Shown here: positions 36,957 to 51,961 of the stretch, in pieces
How the letters are laid out: the number at the start of each line of letters is the position of its first letter
Numbering within the stretch: position 1 is the stretch's first letter
Assembly (NCBI GenBank): GCA_032207245.1
Contig: CM063502.1
Coordinates: 52,363,617 to 52,427,616 of the forward strand
Direction of reading: 5' to 3'
From: Pardosa pseudoannulata
Taxonomy: Eukaryota > Arthropoda > Arachnida > Araneae > Lycosidae
Length of the DNA stretch: 64,000 bases
The notes under the pieces: generated by a model
Database searches by the model: none
What the model saw: only the letters and a program-made list of their open reading frames with translations
Told to the model about the DNA's origin: nothing
Translations under genes and position numbers: made by a program

Positions 36957-37262
36957 ATCCGCGGTAGCTCAGTCGGCTAAGACAACGATCTAGTAACTGA
37001 AAGGTTGCGGTTTCAGAACCCGAGCCTGCCTAAGATCCGCTGTGTTAGTCAAAAGTGACTGGAGCAAGTAAAATATGTTAGTGGTCACAATGTCCTCCAA
37101 ATTCTCAATTAATGCCTCTGGGGGTGGCATGCCAAGTCTATGGGTCTTCTCCTTAGTCCCTGCTTCAAAATTGCGAGGACCTACTTTGAGCAAAGTCGTT
37201 CTTTCACCTTAATAGTACTCATTAAAACGAAAGGCGCACCCCTTGGCCTTAATACTAGGTGG
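36957..37262 (+). mobile_element. tRNA-derived SINE, copy 3
   Basis: The best-preserved head of the family: A box GGTAGCTCAGTCGG (36,963-36,976) and B-box region GGTTGCGGTTTCAGAACC (37,003-37,020), with tRNA-like spacing. The body has GTGGTCACAATGTCCTCCAA and the CTCTGGGGGTGGCATGCCAA block shared with the other copies. The far 3' tail is absent or diverged. An internal pol III promoter is implied. Confidence 0.75.
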
Positions 37263-37269
37263 TAAACAG

Positions 37270-38159
37270 CCTTCAGTAAATATTAGGCTTTGAGATATAC
37301 ACACATATATCACTTATGTAAAACTTGAATTACAGCTTGAATTTCTAATTAAATTACACTTTTAACATGTACCTTTTAAGGCACAAATGGCCGGTTTGTG
37401 CCCCAGATATAGAGGTATTGTACTTTCTAAGTATAGTCAAGTATATTTTTATCTACTCATAAAAAGTATTGTTTTAAAATTATTGGCTTGGAAGCTGTTA
37501 TTTTTATATATAATACTTACAACATTAAAATTGATTTTGATTATACCGAGGCTGTATATTACAATAAAATTAGAAAGGAAACTCATAAAAGATATGCATA
37601 AAGGTAGGATAACAATTTCTCAAACTTTCCAAACTGTCCTATGGTTAAAATATTCCAGAATGTTATTAAATGAAAATGGAGTAACCTCAATAACGTAAAA
37701 AGACACTCTAATATTTTAGTCAAATTCTCAACTGAGCATTTAAAACAAATCCATTCCCTAACTCTATAATTTTAAAATATACTCCACTAAATTTAGTTTT
37801 TATCATTGGTTATTCCTAGCTATAATTCCAGTACCATGGGAACTGGAGTGTGTTATGGAAAATGGTTACAGGCGTACCATTCCATGATCATAAAAAGGAG
37901 TGCTATTTATAAAACTGACGTTTCATGCTGTGGGTGAGAAAGGAACTATTAATTTCTTCCTAATGAAAGCCGGTGATTTGAAAATCAATAGATGAAAGCG
38001 ATTTATCATGTCACGATTTTGCAAAAGTTGTCGAAGTGAAAAAAATATTTCGGAAGGAGAATCCACGATAAGCCATTAAGAATCATCATGCACTTATTGC
38101 GTATCAACAGATGGAATAGATTTTTGAAAGTTATACATTTCTCCTATCTTCCGATATCG
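37270..38159. other. AT-rich stretch, no gene
   Basis: No gene was recognised. An open frame of 103 codons at 37,387-37,698 has AT-driven composition and no family resemblance. Confidence 0.5.
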
Positions 38160-39120
38160 AATTAGATTTCAGGTTATTTTTCCTCCTTGAAAAATTGAGA
38201 ATTTTCCGCAATTTTGCTCGCAAATAGTTGTTCTGTATTCGTTATTTTGCATTTTATGATGTATTAAAGCTAATATGGACCCCATCAAAGAAAGCAATGC
38301 GATTACAGAAGATGGTAAAATTTGTTACAATTCAATAGATTTCTCTTTTATATACTTTTATAAAATTTGTATTAAAGACTGTTATTTATACAACTTCTTA
38401 ATTTGTGTTTACTTGCACACCATGAGTTTGCAGTTGAAAATAGTGCGTTTATCCTATGAAATTGAATTTCAGGATATTTTTCGTTAAAAATGTATAATTT
38501 ACTCCAATAATAATATAGAAACTGATAAAAATTATTACATTTAAATAGGTTTGTCTTCTATAATTTTTAAATAATTTATTTTGAGTAATGTTTAACATAC
38601 AAGATCTATATTTTAATTACTCGTATTCTATGATCACATAGTTGATAATTTTTTTCCTAAACATAAATTATCTATTTCTAATTTTGCATTTTATAAGGTA
38701 TGCCTCTCCACTCTTCATATGAGCAATACAAATACAGAAACTGATAAAAATTATTAATTTTTTATTAGATTCTTTCCTAGATATTTTCGAAATAACTTAT
38801 TTTAAATAGAGTTATTTATACAACTTTTTCATTTCTAATTACTTGTACACCATAAGCTTACAGCTGAAAGTTGTGAATGTTTTAAAACTTCATATAGAAA
38901 ATTGAATTTCAAGATATTTTTCGCTTTGAAAAACTGATAATTTTCTTCAGTTTCTTTAGTCAGTACTGTCTATTCATAAATTTAATTTTACGAAGCATTA
39001 AGGTGAATAAGTAATCACAATAAACAATAAAAGGAAGAAGCTGATAATATCATTACATTTTAAATGTTTCTCTTATATGTTTTTAAATAATTGATTAAAT
39101 ATTACCATTTATTCTGTCAT
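38160..39120. repeat. degenerate tandem array of about 430 and 300 bp
   Basis: Anchor phrases recur: TTTTGCATTTTAT(G/A)A at 38,246 and 38,683, ACTTG(C/T)ACACCAT(G/A)AG at 38,411 and 38,840, and GAATTTCA(G/A)GATATTTTTCG at about 38,463 and 38,905. Identity is low, so the array is old. It does not share sequence with the 436-bp array at 3.3 kb. Confidence 0.65.
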
Positions 39121-39822
39121 CATTAATTATTCCTCAGCAATTACCCGTGCTTAATGCTTGCTTCTAATTCAGTTTTAAGTTATTTTACTTTTGCAAAAGG
39201 CATACATAATATTTTAAAATTGTTCAGAAAAATTAAAACTAACAGCTTTAAGAAAGCTTTTAAAATTTTAAATAAAAAAAGAATTTATTTAATAAATAAA
39301 AAACAGTTTTTAGTTTCTTTACATAGAATTTGAGACTTCTATTTAACGAAATATTTTGCTGTATGAATAATCTAAAGTTTGAATTAGTGACTGCATGTAG
39401 TTTGACAAGGTTACTTTCACTGCTTATATTTAATTAAAAAAAAAGTTTGAAACAAATTATTTGATTTCAAATGTAACTAAAAAGAAACCATTCCAAAATA
39501 TTTTGGTCACCTAAACATAAAAAAGAAGAATGCATTGCAAGTGTATTTCAGTCAAAAAGAACATACGAAAAACTTATAACTCATAAGGATTAAAAGATCC
39601 TGCCTTACTACTACTTTCATCTTGGCAGTGTTCCCGTTACCATATTTTTTTTCTTCTATGAACCATAACAGTGTGCATACATTCCTTTTTTTACAGACGA
39701 GCTATTTATTACCTTCTTCTTGATTATGCTCATTTCATCTTTATATAAATTTTATTTCTTGCCACGTGTGACCTGCTTTGTCTGTCTGCAATATATCACA
39801 CCTATAAACTTTTCACAACTCC

Positions 39823-41218
<1,396 letters not shown>

Positions 41219-42548
41219 TATATTGACAATGAGGACCGGTCACTTGCGATTTTAGATATTTTGTTGAATATCTAGAAGATACATGAGAAATTATTCCAAA
41301 ATTTCATATGTTATTAAAAATCTTAGTGGCAAGTAAATGGGTAAATATGTAATATTTCTTTCACTGCATAATATTTTAATGTTGAGACTGTCAAAAAGCG
41401 AATGTTTGTTCTGGTTACAGAAGAATAGTTTATACTTCTGTTCGTAATGTACTATTTGTGTATTTTTTATTTATACAAAATACTATATTTGGATACAGCC
41501 CCTCATCTTTTTGCTTCTCTTTGAGAACACCGGATGTCGAGCTTATTCTATCGATGATCGTTTTCAGAATTTTCAAGATCTATTTTTAGGACACAAAAAG
41601 TTGCTCTTTACATTTAGCTAATATATTATGCACATTATATTTAAAATTGCATTCTCGCATGCGCAGTGAAACATTATTTAGTAAGCCTGCTCATCTTCCA
41701 TCCAAAATTTATTATTTTTTAGTTTCGATTGCAGGGTATTGTGTACAATGTTGACACTTGTGTACTATTGACAACCAGCCGACTAAAATAGATGACAAAA
41801 CAAGAAAGATGATTATAGGATTGTTCTCAAAAAAGGCTAATTATTTCTCCGTATTTTCTATTTTATATCTCTAGGGGAAGTTTGTCGGTTTATAAACAAA
41901 ATATTACGGTTTAAACAATTTGACTAAAGCTTTACATTAAAAAAAAGGAAATCTGAATGACTCCTTTCTATTATTTTATTATATTAACAAAGAATTCATC
42001 TTATTAAAAAATTAATAGTCTATGAAATAAAGCACCTCCTTACTCTGACCGGTTACTAACAATGTGTGCATTCTATGTATGTATATATTTATACAAGTTT
42101 TAAGCACTAGCACACTCCGTACCTTTTCTTAACACTAAAAATACTAACACATAATGGATACATATTTCTTTTATACCTTTTATTATTTTATTTGATGTAC
42201 TTTAATTTTTTTTATTTATTTCTTTTAATACATACCCATTTTTTATTTTTAGTTTGACTCATTACCCACATATACATTTACCTGTCATTTGACTGGTTAG
42301 GGTATATGTGGTATTAAAGCAAGCTATAATGTAGCATTTGCTCTGTATTGCTTGGTGTGAATAGCAAGTGATAGATTCGTATAAGAAAAACATCCTTATC
42401 ATCCATCCCATACAAACCTTCTGATTAGATCTTTTATCTAAAGAATTAATCTTTAGTACTATATAGTCATAACTTTAATATTCTGAAAGTGTGGGCTTAC
42501 TAAAAGTTATTTAACCTTTGTAATATTATTTATAAATGCAATTGCATA
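41219..42548. other. spacer, no gene; one NRF1-like site
   Basis: CTCGCATGCGCA at 41,654-41,665 resembles the palindromic NRF1/ewg promoter motif. No gene start could be tied to it. The rest is AT-rich. Confidence 0.4.
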
Positions 42549-42550
42549 TA

Positions 42551-43482
42551 CGGGGTGTCCCAAAACTACCGCATAAACACTGCACAACTAGATTCCTCGT
42601 TGGGAGTACATAAAAACTGCCCAAAGAAGCGTTCCTGTACGATCCATAGTTTACTAGAAAAATACAAAAAACAAAGTATGACGTCACTGCCCGTGCAAGA
42701 AAAAAACACTTTATTGGACATATCAACAATAGTATTTGCATATCTTTCCAGATTTAATGTTTAAAACGTTCGAGGCGCATATCGCAATGCATGCGAGAGC
42801 GCCATGGAATGACGCTAAGTCGCCTTTGAACTGGTATTTAACCCACTGAACGGACGCGTCGACGGGGGTTCGACAGCGAATTCCTGTTCGAAAACGGACC
42901 TGTCGACCCCTTCTCGTTCGCACTCGTATAACTCGTATCGCACACTTTTGAGGAAAAAAATATTGCAAAGCGATAATAAATGAAAGAAACTAATTTTGAG
43001 TAACATAACTCCTTTACCTTGCAGGGAAAATAATTTAAAAGTAGCCTGACAACTTTTAAACCGGCAACTCAAGTATGGTATGGTAAGTTCCGTCTGGAAT
43101 TTACGAAAAGGGTGACTGTTTTGAAAGGGAAAAAGGTGGGGATGGTGGCCGGTAGATGGGTTAAAAGGCTGCTTCTTGCAGCTTCAGGTAGTTTCTGTAT
43201 GGTGGCCATGTATTCTGTTCGTGACTACTCTGACATGTACCTGCTGTACGGCCGATGTAATGGAACTGACTTGCGAACTGTTAGGGAGTATGCCAGTGAA
43301 TATACTGCTGTTGATATGTTCAATAAAGTGTTTTCTTGCACCGGAAGTGACGTCATACTTTGTTTTTCGTATTTTCTCGTAAACTATGGTTCATATAGGA
43401 ACACTTCTTTGGGCAGTTTTTATGTACTTCCAACGAGAGATCTAGCTGTGCAGAACTTATGCGGTCGTTTTGGGACACCCTG
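42551..43482 (+). mobile_element. Tc1/mariner-type element with TIRs of about 190 bp
   Basis: The left end CGGGGTGTCCCAAAAC and the right end (reverse complement CAGGGTGTCCCAAAAC) are flanked by TA on both sides (42,549-42,550 and 43,483-43,484). The inverted similarity continues inward for about 190 bases, through CTCGTTGG(G/A)AGTACATAAAA, ACTGCCCAAAGAAG, CAAAGTATGACGTCACT and CACTTTATTG. The interior is GC-richer. It lacks a catalytic domain, so it is non-autonomous and foldback/MITE-like. Confidence 0.88.
43208..43320 (+). pseudogene. transposase N-terminal DUF4817-like fragment
   Basis: Inside the foldback element, the frame MYSVRDYSDMYLLYGRCN, then GTDLRTVREYASEY, resembles the DUF4817 helix-turn-helix domain at the start of arthropod DDE_3 transposases (pattern Y...E..DM...YG.C.GN...A.R.Y...YP). 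This is the same broad family as the pseudogene at 11,950. It runs straight into the right TIR (the open frame continues to 43,519), so no catalytic part follows. Its position next to the right rather than the left TIR suggests internal rearrangement. Confidence 0.55.
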
Positions 43483-43520
43483 TATTTTAACTATTCCCTA
43501 TGACCAGCAAACCCTTTAAA

Positions 43521-46500
43521 TGTAGCCGTAATTGTAAATACTTAAAATAAATTATTTAAGTGGCTGCTATCACATAATTTTAACATTATAAGAAATCTAA
43601 GAAATGCTGTAAAAGGAGTAACGTGTTATATCTAAAATAGAAGTTTAGACTGGCAATAAACAACATACTCAACACATTTCCTTATTGCAATTAAGAAAGT
43701 ATTTGCAAAACATTGTTTGTCTAAATAACAAAGGATATGTCCATATCTTAGAATCCCCCCTCATCCTACAGTTTTTCTGATTATATCCCTTACCCCAAAA
43801 TACTGATCTACAGTACTATAAATTAAGATTTTAATATTAAGCAAGTGTGTATTTTCTAAAAATTATATTATGTGTTGCAGTGCTATTTGTAAAAGTAGTT
43901 ATGTATTATAAATTAAGACATAAATTTAAAAATTGAAAGAAATAAAAGTGATAATTATCGTGTTTTATTTAAATATTATAATAAGAAAATCTGTAAAATG
44001 GGTTAAGTGATAAAATATATAAAATAAAGATTTTTATACTTATAAAAGGACAAGTTTCTGCTAATTATTTTTCTAAAACTTTTGAAGGTAAAATATGAGA
44101 ATTAATGGTACTCTAAGGATTTTATCGTTTGTGAAATCTAAAACGCAATTTTCATTCAGTCCATTTTTAATCGTTCCGCCTCAAGTATTTTCAAAGTTAA
44201 GGAAAGCAATTAAAATGTAATTCAAGCATGAAAATATGCATATATAAGTACAATCATAGAATAAAAATTCTTAAATGTAATACGTAAATTCAAGTTTGCA
44301 TTTGTGTATATCATTCTAAAATGTAGATCCGAATATACTATAAAATAAAATCCTTTGTGAATACATTAACTAACTCTCAAAATTCTGAAAATAATTTGAA
44401 TTTCATATCTCTGAGGCATTCATTAAAACGCATATTATAAATTGTCTTGAAGTATTTCATAGGATAAAATTACATACTTTGGCGTAAAAGGTTTTATCTT
44501 TTTGTAATATATTAAGGACATCTTTATGGAGCAATCTCGCTCAAAATAAGATATCAAAAGTTTGTTCTGAAAACCTTTTGCCCTTTTGATAATGTAAGAC
44601 AAATATAGTGTTTGACCTAGTGAAATAAATCGATATATTCTCTTTTCCCTCAAGCTGAGCTATCTATCTCTACGTAAATCTCATATGTGACACATCGTGA
44701 GAACATTTTCTTTTCTTGTAATTTCCCTTAATGTTCTCAAAGACATTTTATCCTTATATGAAGAGAACTAAATCAAGAAATATAGAGATATCCATTTAGC
44801 TCTTGATATCTTTCAGCATGAAATGTGAAAGGTTATGATTTAAAGATAACAGTTAATGACTAAATAGAAAATGCGCATTCTAAAATCTTATGATCAACGG
44901 AAAAATACATCTTCTTTAAGCCCTATGACGACGTAAGAAAACTATTCGAATGTTTTTTTAAATAACCCTTTCAGTTTATCCATTAAGCTCTAGAGCTTAT
45001 ATTTATTCTCCAAGGAGGAAATATTTCTCTGTGAAATGCAAACTTACTAGCCGTGTTGCCCTCGGGATAATGCATGATACGATAAAGAGGACCACAATAT
45101 TGGGTTATCCTCAGGAAAAGAGTACGTTTCCCTCAGCTTAGCATATAAAAATGGGCTTAAATGGGAATACCTTTAATGATTGTTCTCTTTCATTTTCATA
45201 TCTGGAACATTCTGTCATTTTAATTTTAAATATATTTGTATATTAGATGAACATTAGAAATGCAGGAGTAAGTATCAAAACAATCAATTTTCTCATTAGT
45301 ATAATTTCATGTAGGGGTGTTTAACGAATTCATTCTCGTGTAGAAAAAAGTACACCGTAGAGCTCCAAATCAAATCAAACCGAAACAAAAGAATTAATTT
45401 TATCATGAAAAAAGAATTCTACAATTGGAGAACATCGCCCAAGTTAGCTAATTAACTAATAAGAAAAACTGTATTAACTTTTACGCTAGAAGAAAATAAA
45501 TTTGTATGTCTACCCAAGACAAAAAATGAATTTTAATAGAGATGCTGAAATTATTTCTATTTAAGCCCATTTTATAAACTATTTTTATCCATTTTAAAAT
45601 CTGAGATGCCATTATAATTGGAAATATATTTCTACCTTTGTTGAGTATTATAAATACAAAATTTGGAGTTAAAAAGTCAAATTCATTACCAATAGAATAC
45701 TTATGTAAATATTTCCTTTTCCTTGATAAGAAAACTAAAATATTTTCATAAAGAATGATTTGTCGGTAACAAAGCACATTAATTAGCTATTAGACTTAGA
45801 AAAAGCACTATTTTTGCTCTTACAACCTAGGAGGATGCATGACACTATACAAGAACTAGAATACTGGTTTATTCTCCAGTTAAAGAGTAGGTTACACTTA
45901 GCTCATCTGTTTAACATTATAAAATCAAGAATGAAATAATCCATTTCAACATCAGAAAAGAACCAATATTTAATGAATTCTAGAGAAATTTGTAATGACA
46001 ATTCTAGAGAATGTAAGAACAATGAATCTGGCATAAGCAAATGCTGCATCGGAGAGAGAATCTTATAAGTTAGCTTTTATACAATTAGGCTCTGTTTTAG
46101 TCTTTTCCATACAGAAAAGTAAATTTGTAAATGGTATCTAATAATAAAATCAAATATCTTTACCAATACAACCAATTTTTAGGAAATATTGTTCCACGTA
46201 TTAATATTTCACTAAAAGAGATGCTAAGGTGATCTCCAATTTCTTTTTATACATCCAGATAGATTATAAGATAGTTATAAATAGTTTTTGTTCTACATTC
46301 TGAAAATATAATTTCGAGGATTTCTCATGTGGCAAAAATCTAATAATAAATGATAAAATATTTTCCTTTGTTCATATACTTTTCAACTGACACACTAGCG
46401 ATTTTGCATGTATAGGCAATAACTCATTTTAAACTAATACCACAATACCACAACAAAACTAATACCACAATAAAAAGTGAATTTCCATAAAAAAAACTTC

Positions 46501-47111
46501 ACAAGAAAAGTAAACAAAATAATGAAGTAGATATAAGTTCCCAACTGTAAAATGATTTGCTTATATAAAAAGGAATATAAAAATTTTATATTAAAAAAGG
46601 ATTTGGATATAGATTTCATTTATTATCATATATAAAGTTAGAGTCATTTATAAATCACAATTCTGATCCATAATACTTAATACATTTTGTTCATACCAGG
46701 AAGTGGATCCAATTGTATGGCAGGGATAATAAAAGCCCTAAAAAAAGCCGAAAATATGAAGCATTGAAAAAGAAGAGCTAGTTAGATTTTTAGATAATTA
46801 GTCTATATTTATTCTACTTATTTCTTAATGAAGTAAAAATTAAAAGTCACTACGCTTAGCTCCAGGGTAAAGCAAGACTTCCTTGCATAACGGTTTATAA
46901 AAAAGTTCAAAGAGCACTAATTTTTCTTCTAGATTACACATCAAAGATAATTTTCTCATCGGAAATAGCCTATATTTATTTGGGGCTAGACTGAGCCATT
47001 AAACAGTAAACCATAAAAATAAAAAAAAAACTTTCTAAAAGAGAAATTTAATAAGTAAAACTACCCAGTGGAACTCAGGGGAAACAAGCGCTTATTCACT
47101 TCCTGTGATAA
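43521..47111. other. AT-rich stretch, no gene
   Basis: No gene was recognised. Two diverged segments, about 45,050-45,140 and 45,815-45,905, share ATGCATGA.AC, TTAT(C/T)CTC and AAAGAGTA.GTT blocks in order and may be an old duplication. Confidence 0.45.
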
Positions 47112-47339
47112 ACTTCAAACTCCCTTGGGTCTGACGCTACAGATGTCGTAAAAAGTTTATGTCTAGATGAGTTTGACATTACGGAAATCGTAAAGAATCT
47201 CATACTGGATAATCCATGTCAGTGAGAAATCATAGACCATTTCAGAAGTGTATCTAACTCCGTTGTAATCCGTAGGAAAGAGGTAGAATTATACAGCTAT
47301 GCCGAAAAAGAAATCATCTTTATAACTTGGCAAAAATGA
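47112..47339 (+). pseudogene. decayed coding-like segment, unknown
   Basis: One frame is open for 37 codons, stops at TGA (47,223-47,225), then stays open for 37 more to TGA at 47,337. It reads SDATDVVKSLCLDEFDITEI...NLILDNPC, then EIIDHFRSVSNSVVIRRKEV. Base composition is closer to even than its neighbours and the residue mix is protein-like. No family is recognised. It might be the edge of a dead mobile element. Confidence 0.2.
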
Positions 47340-48073
47340 ATTCTGTTTTATGGGAGATAGATTGAGAAATACCGAATGAGAATAAAATTTGAACATTCAC
47401 TAAATGTTGTCACTCTGTATGCCAATAATACATCTTGTTCTACCATGATTCCCGTTGCATAACACACACGTTTTAAGGTTATGGTGATGAATCAGTTAAA
47501 AAAATTTCCATGATAGAGGAGTTTCAATTGAAACTGGTCAAGATTGTCTATTGCCAAAAACAACATCAACACATTTCTATGCAATACGGATTTAAAAAAC
47601 CAACAACTTGCGCCAACTACTACAAAATACGCAATTTATGATTTGGCCAGTTTTCCTTGTATGCATACGTTATAATTGTATGTGTGTGTGAATCCATAAA
47701 TTTTCAGATTATTTATCCGGACAATTTTAAGGGGGAAATATACCTTATTTAATCGGCCTGATCATTCTAATATAACATAGAATGACACATTTCAAACACA
47801 TTTCAAAAGAATTCAGTCTTTGACTGTTTCCTTTTACAGAAGAAAGTGTTAGAAATACTGGTGTATTAATAAAGTGCTTTGTTATGGGGTGAAATTTAGA
47901 AGTGGGAATGTTAGGCATTGAATTGTTGTGGTATTTCAATACGTTCACAAATTAAAGCAGCGGTAGGTTTTATAACGTTATTAATAATGCGTATGAACGG
48001 TATGAATAATGCAAAAAATTGAAAAAAGTAAATTAAGGTAGTTAGGTTTTTATAAAGTAACATTTAAGAAAAC
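47340..48073. other. AT-rich stretch, no gene
   Basis: Nothing recognised. Confidence 0.5.
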
Positions 48074-48078
48074 ACACA

Positions 48079-48155
<77 letters not shown>

Positions 48156-48178
48156 TATATATAAATATATATATATAA
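48074..48178. repeat. CA/(TA)n microsatellite
   Basis: A short CACACACG lead, then TA repeats with ATATTTC interruptions. Confidence 0.95.
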
Positions 48179-48240
48179 CAGACTTTAAAGCCATAAGAAG
48201 AATAATAGAGCTAATTATTTCTCTAGAATGTCTTTATTCA

Positions 48241-48292
<52 letters not shown>
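48241..48292. repeat. (TA)n microsatellite
   Basis: Uninterrupted TA repeat following TCATGCA. Confidence 0.95.
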
Positions 48293-48293
<1 letters not shown>

Positions 48294-48425
48294 CAGTCAT
48301 GGATGATATGGAGCAAAAAAATAACTCAGTAAGAATGACGTAGATTATTTTAGCACATCGTTCACTAACACCCTACAGTTACAATCTTCTACAGGGCAGA
48401 TTTATAGCCGTCAAAAGATCATTAG

Positions 48426-48466
48426 CCAATCAGGATCGTTAATTTTGGTTACGTGATGACACGTGG
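48426..48466. promoter_or_regulatory. NF-Y, CRE-like and E-box site cluster
   Basis: CCAATCAG (48,426-48,433), TTACGTGATGAC (48,449-48,460) and CACGTGG (48,460-48,466) cluster within 41 bases of a GC-richer patch. No transcription unit is visible nearby, so function is unproven. Confidence 0.2.
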
Positions 48467-48469
48467 TAA

Positions 48470-50100
48470 GAGAATCTCGTTTTATAACTTTAGTAAATTC
48501 AACTAGCCAACTTACTGTCTAAGTTTTGCCTAAATACTGTCTAAGTACTATCTTAATATTTTTGACTAGATAACTTAGTACTCACGAATTGTTTATAGAA
48601 ATATAAAAGCTGATGTAAAAACTTCAAAATAATAGCATATAATTGAAATTAAAAGCATTATGTATATGTATAAATAAATATATGCGTGTGTGTGTGTGAA
48701 AGAGGGTAATTTACTGCCTGATAATTTTATCTTGCTAAAAGCCACATGTATTTCATTATATTCAATAACTTTTTTATTTAACTCGTTTAATAACTCTAAA
48801 ATTTATACTTTAATTCTTCCTACCTTAGAATTCTCACCCTAGATAATATTACTGATAATATAAATGACATAGTTCCCCGATTTCTTATAGAATTCATATC
48901 CTTAGTATTCCAAGTTTCCCAAGTTTTGGATCCTCCAGTTACTTGAAGTTTTATCACCTCCTTTATGGCTTTGTAACTTTAAACGAGAAAGAACTTTTCT
49001 TCTCCCTTTTTCTAAAGGAAACTAAAGTCAATATGCACCTCCGATTTACGACGAACCGATATATTTAATGATTTTAGAGAAAAATATAATTTCCTAAGAA
49101 CACATATGCTTACCATGCGAAAATGAAAAATACTTTTTTTTGCTCGTGTAGCATAACAAAAAAGAAAAAATATCAAAAGTACATTTGGATTATTCTTCAT
49201 CGCTTCCTTTTTTTTTATTTTACAAATCCATGATTCATTCTCCTGTACTAATGGGATTTTGATTGTCTCTAACATTCCGAAATTTTTCGAGATCTTTTAA
49301 ATTTTTTCTATTGAATCATGAGAAATATGTATTCCCTTTCACGTTTTTAAACGATAATTAGAAATTCAATTTTTTTTACTTAATTATTTTTTTATGGTAA
49401 GAGACTAAAAGGTCATCCACTAAAGTATAAAAAAGTAAAGTACTGTATTTTTTATAACAAAACTGACATTTTGCTGTTAATTTTTTATCTCAGTTGTAGT
49501 AGTTTTTAATTTTCTAAATTAAATTAATAATTAAAAACTCCTTTAAATACTTTAGAAGAATAGTTAAATTTACCGATGATGAAACATAAAACCCCCTTTC
49601 ACTAAATACACAAAAGAAATAAGGAATAAAGTCAGCAGTGGCAAAAAATACTTTAATTCGTATCGAAGCTAAAGTAAAAATTGCGTATAACAATAAAATC
49701 TTTTAGGATAATCTGTCTATGATGATAGTTCTTTGTATTGTTCTGGAATCCTTCATACCAATGCAAAATCATCAAGAGGTTAGTAATTGTTTTATAAATA
49801 TTAACATTTAAAATAATTTAAATGAAGTTAAACTATATTTATATCTAAGATATTATTTGCACCTTATGTACAAAAACACGGGTTGCTCAAGTAATCAATG
49901 TATCTATAAAGATATCTCTCGTTATAACATTATTTCTCATATCTGTAAGGAATAATAGAAATATTTTACATCATTTTGAAGATCAAACAGGTTTATTTAG
50001 TAGTTCTGTTACTTTTTTCTAAATTTCTTTTAATAATCCGCTTCTTATATACCAAGTATTCACATTTTGCTCTCAAATTATTTACCTTGTGCAATATTTC
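48470..50100. other. AT-rich stretch, no gene
   Basis: Nothing recognised. Confidence 0.5.
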
Positions 50101-50103
50101 CAT

Positions 50104-50535
50104 CTATGAACCACGGTAGCTCAGTTTGCAAAGGCAGTAATCTCGTAACCGGAGGGTAGCGAAATCAAGGTTCAAGTAGTCTGGTGTACAGCAAGCCGTC
50201 AAGCCGTCTGGTGTACGTAAAAATGGCTCGTTGTCACAATGTTCTCCATGTCCCCAAATGATATCTCTAAAGGTAGCAAGTTTAACCTTGGGGGACGTCT
50301 TCTTGTACCCTGCGTAAAATTGAGAACCCACTGGTTCAAATTCGTCCTTTCTCTTAAGCGGTGCTCAGCAAACGAAACACTGACTGTCCCTTACTGAAGT
50401 TTAGTTATTCTTCAGCCCTCATGGTTCCTCTCTCAATTGATGCTTCTTACCCTTAAACATGGACTAGTCGTGCATTGGGATATATTGGGTCTGGTATAGA
50501 CTTTCCTACACCTGGAGGATAAGTAACAATAACAA
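50104..50535 (+). mobile_element. tRNA-derived SINE, copy 4 (longest)
   Basis: A box GGTAGCTCAGTTTGC at 50,115-50,129; degraded B box near 50,158-50,176 (AAATCAAGGTTCAAG). A roughly 20-bp segment (GTCTGGTGTAC, CAAGCCGTC) is duplicated just after the head. The body TTGTCACAATGTTCTCCATG and the later CCTCATGGTTCCT block match copies 1 and 3. It ends with GGTATAGACTTTCCTACACC and an AACAATAACAAA tail. At about 430 bp it is the most complete member in the window. Confidence 0.75.

Positions 50536-51956
<1,421 letters not shown>

Positions 51957-51961
<5 letters not shown>

Noticed and set aside
36957..37030. Functional tRNA gene
   Set aside because: A and B boxes are present, but the stems do not pair as a cloverleaf and the head continues into a repeated SINE body.
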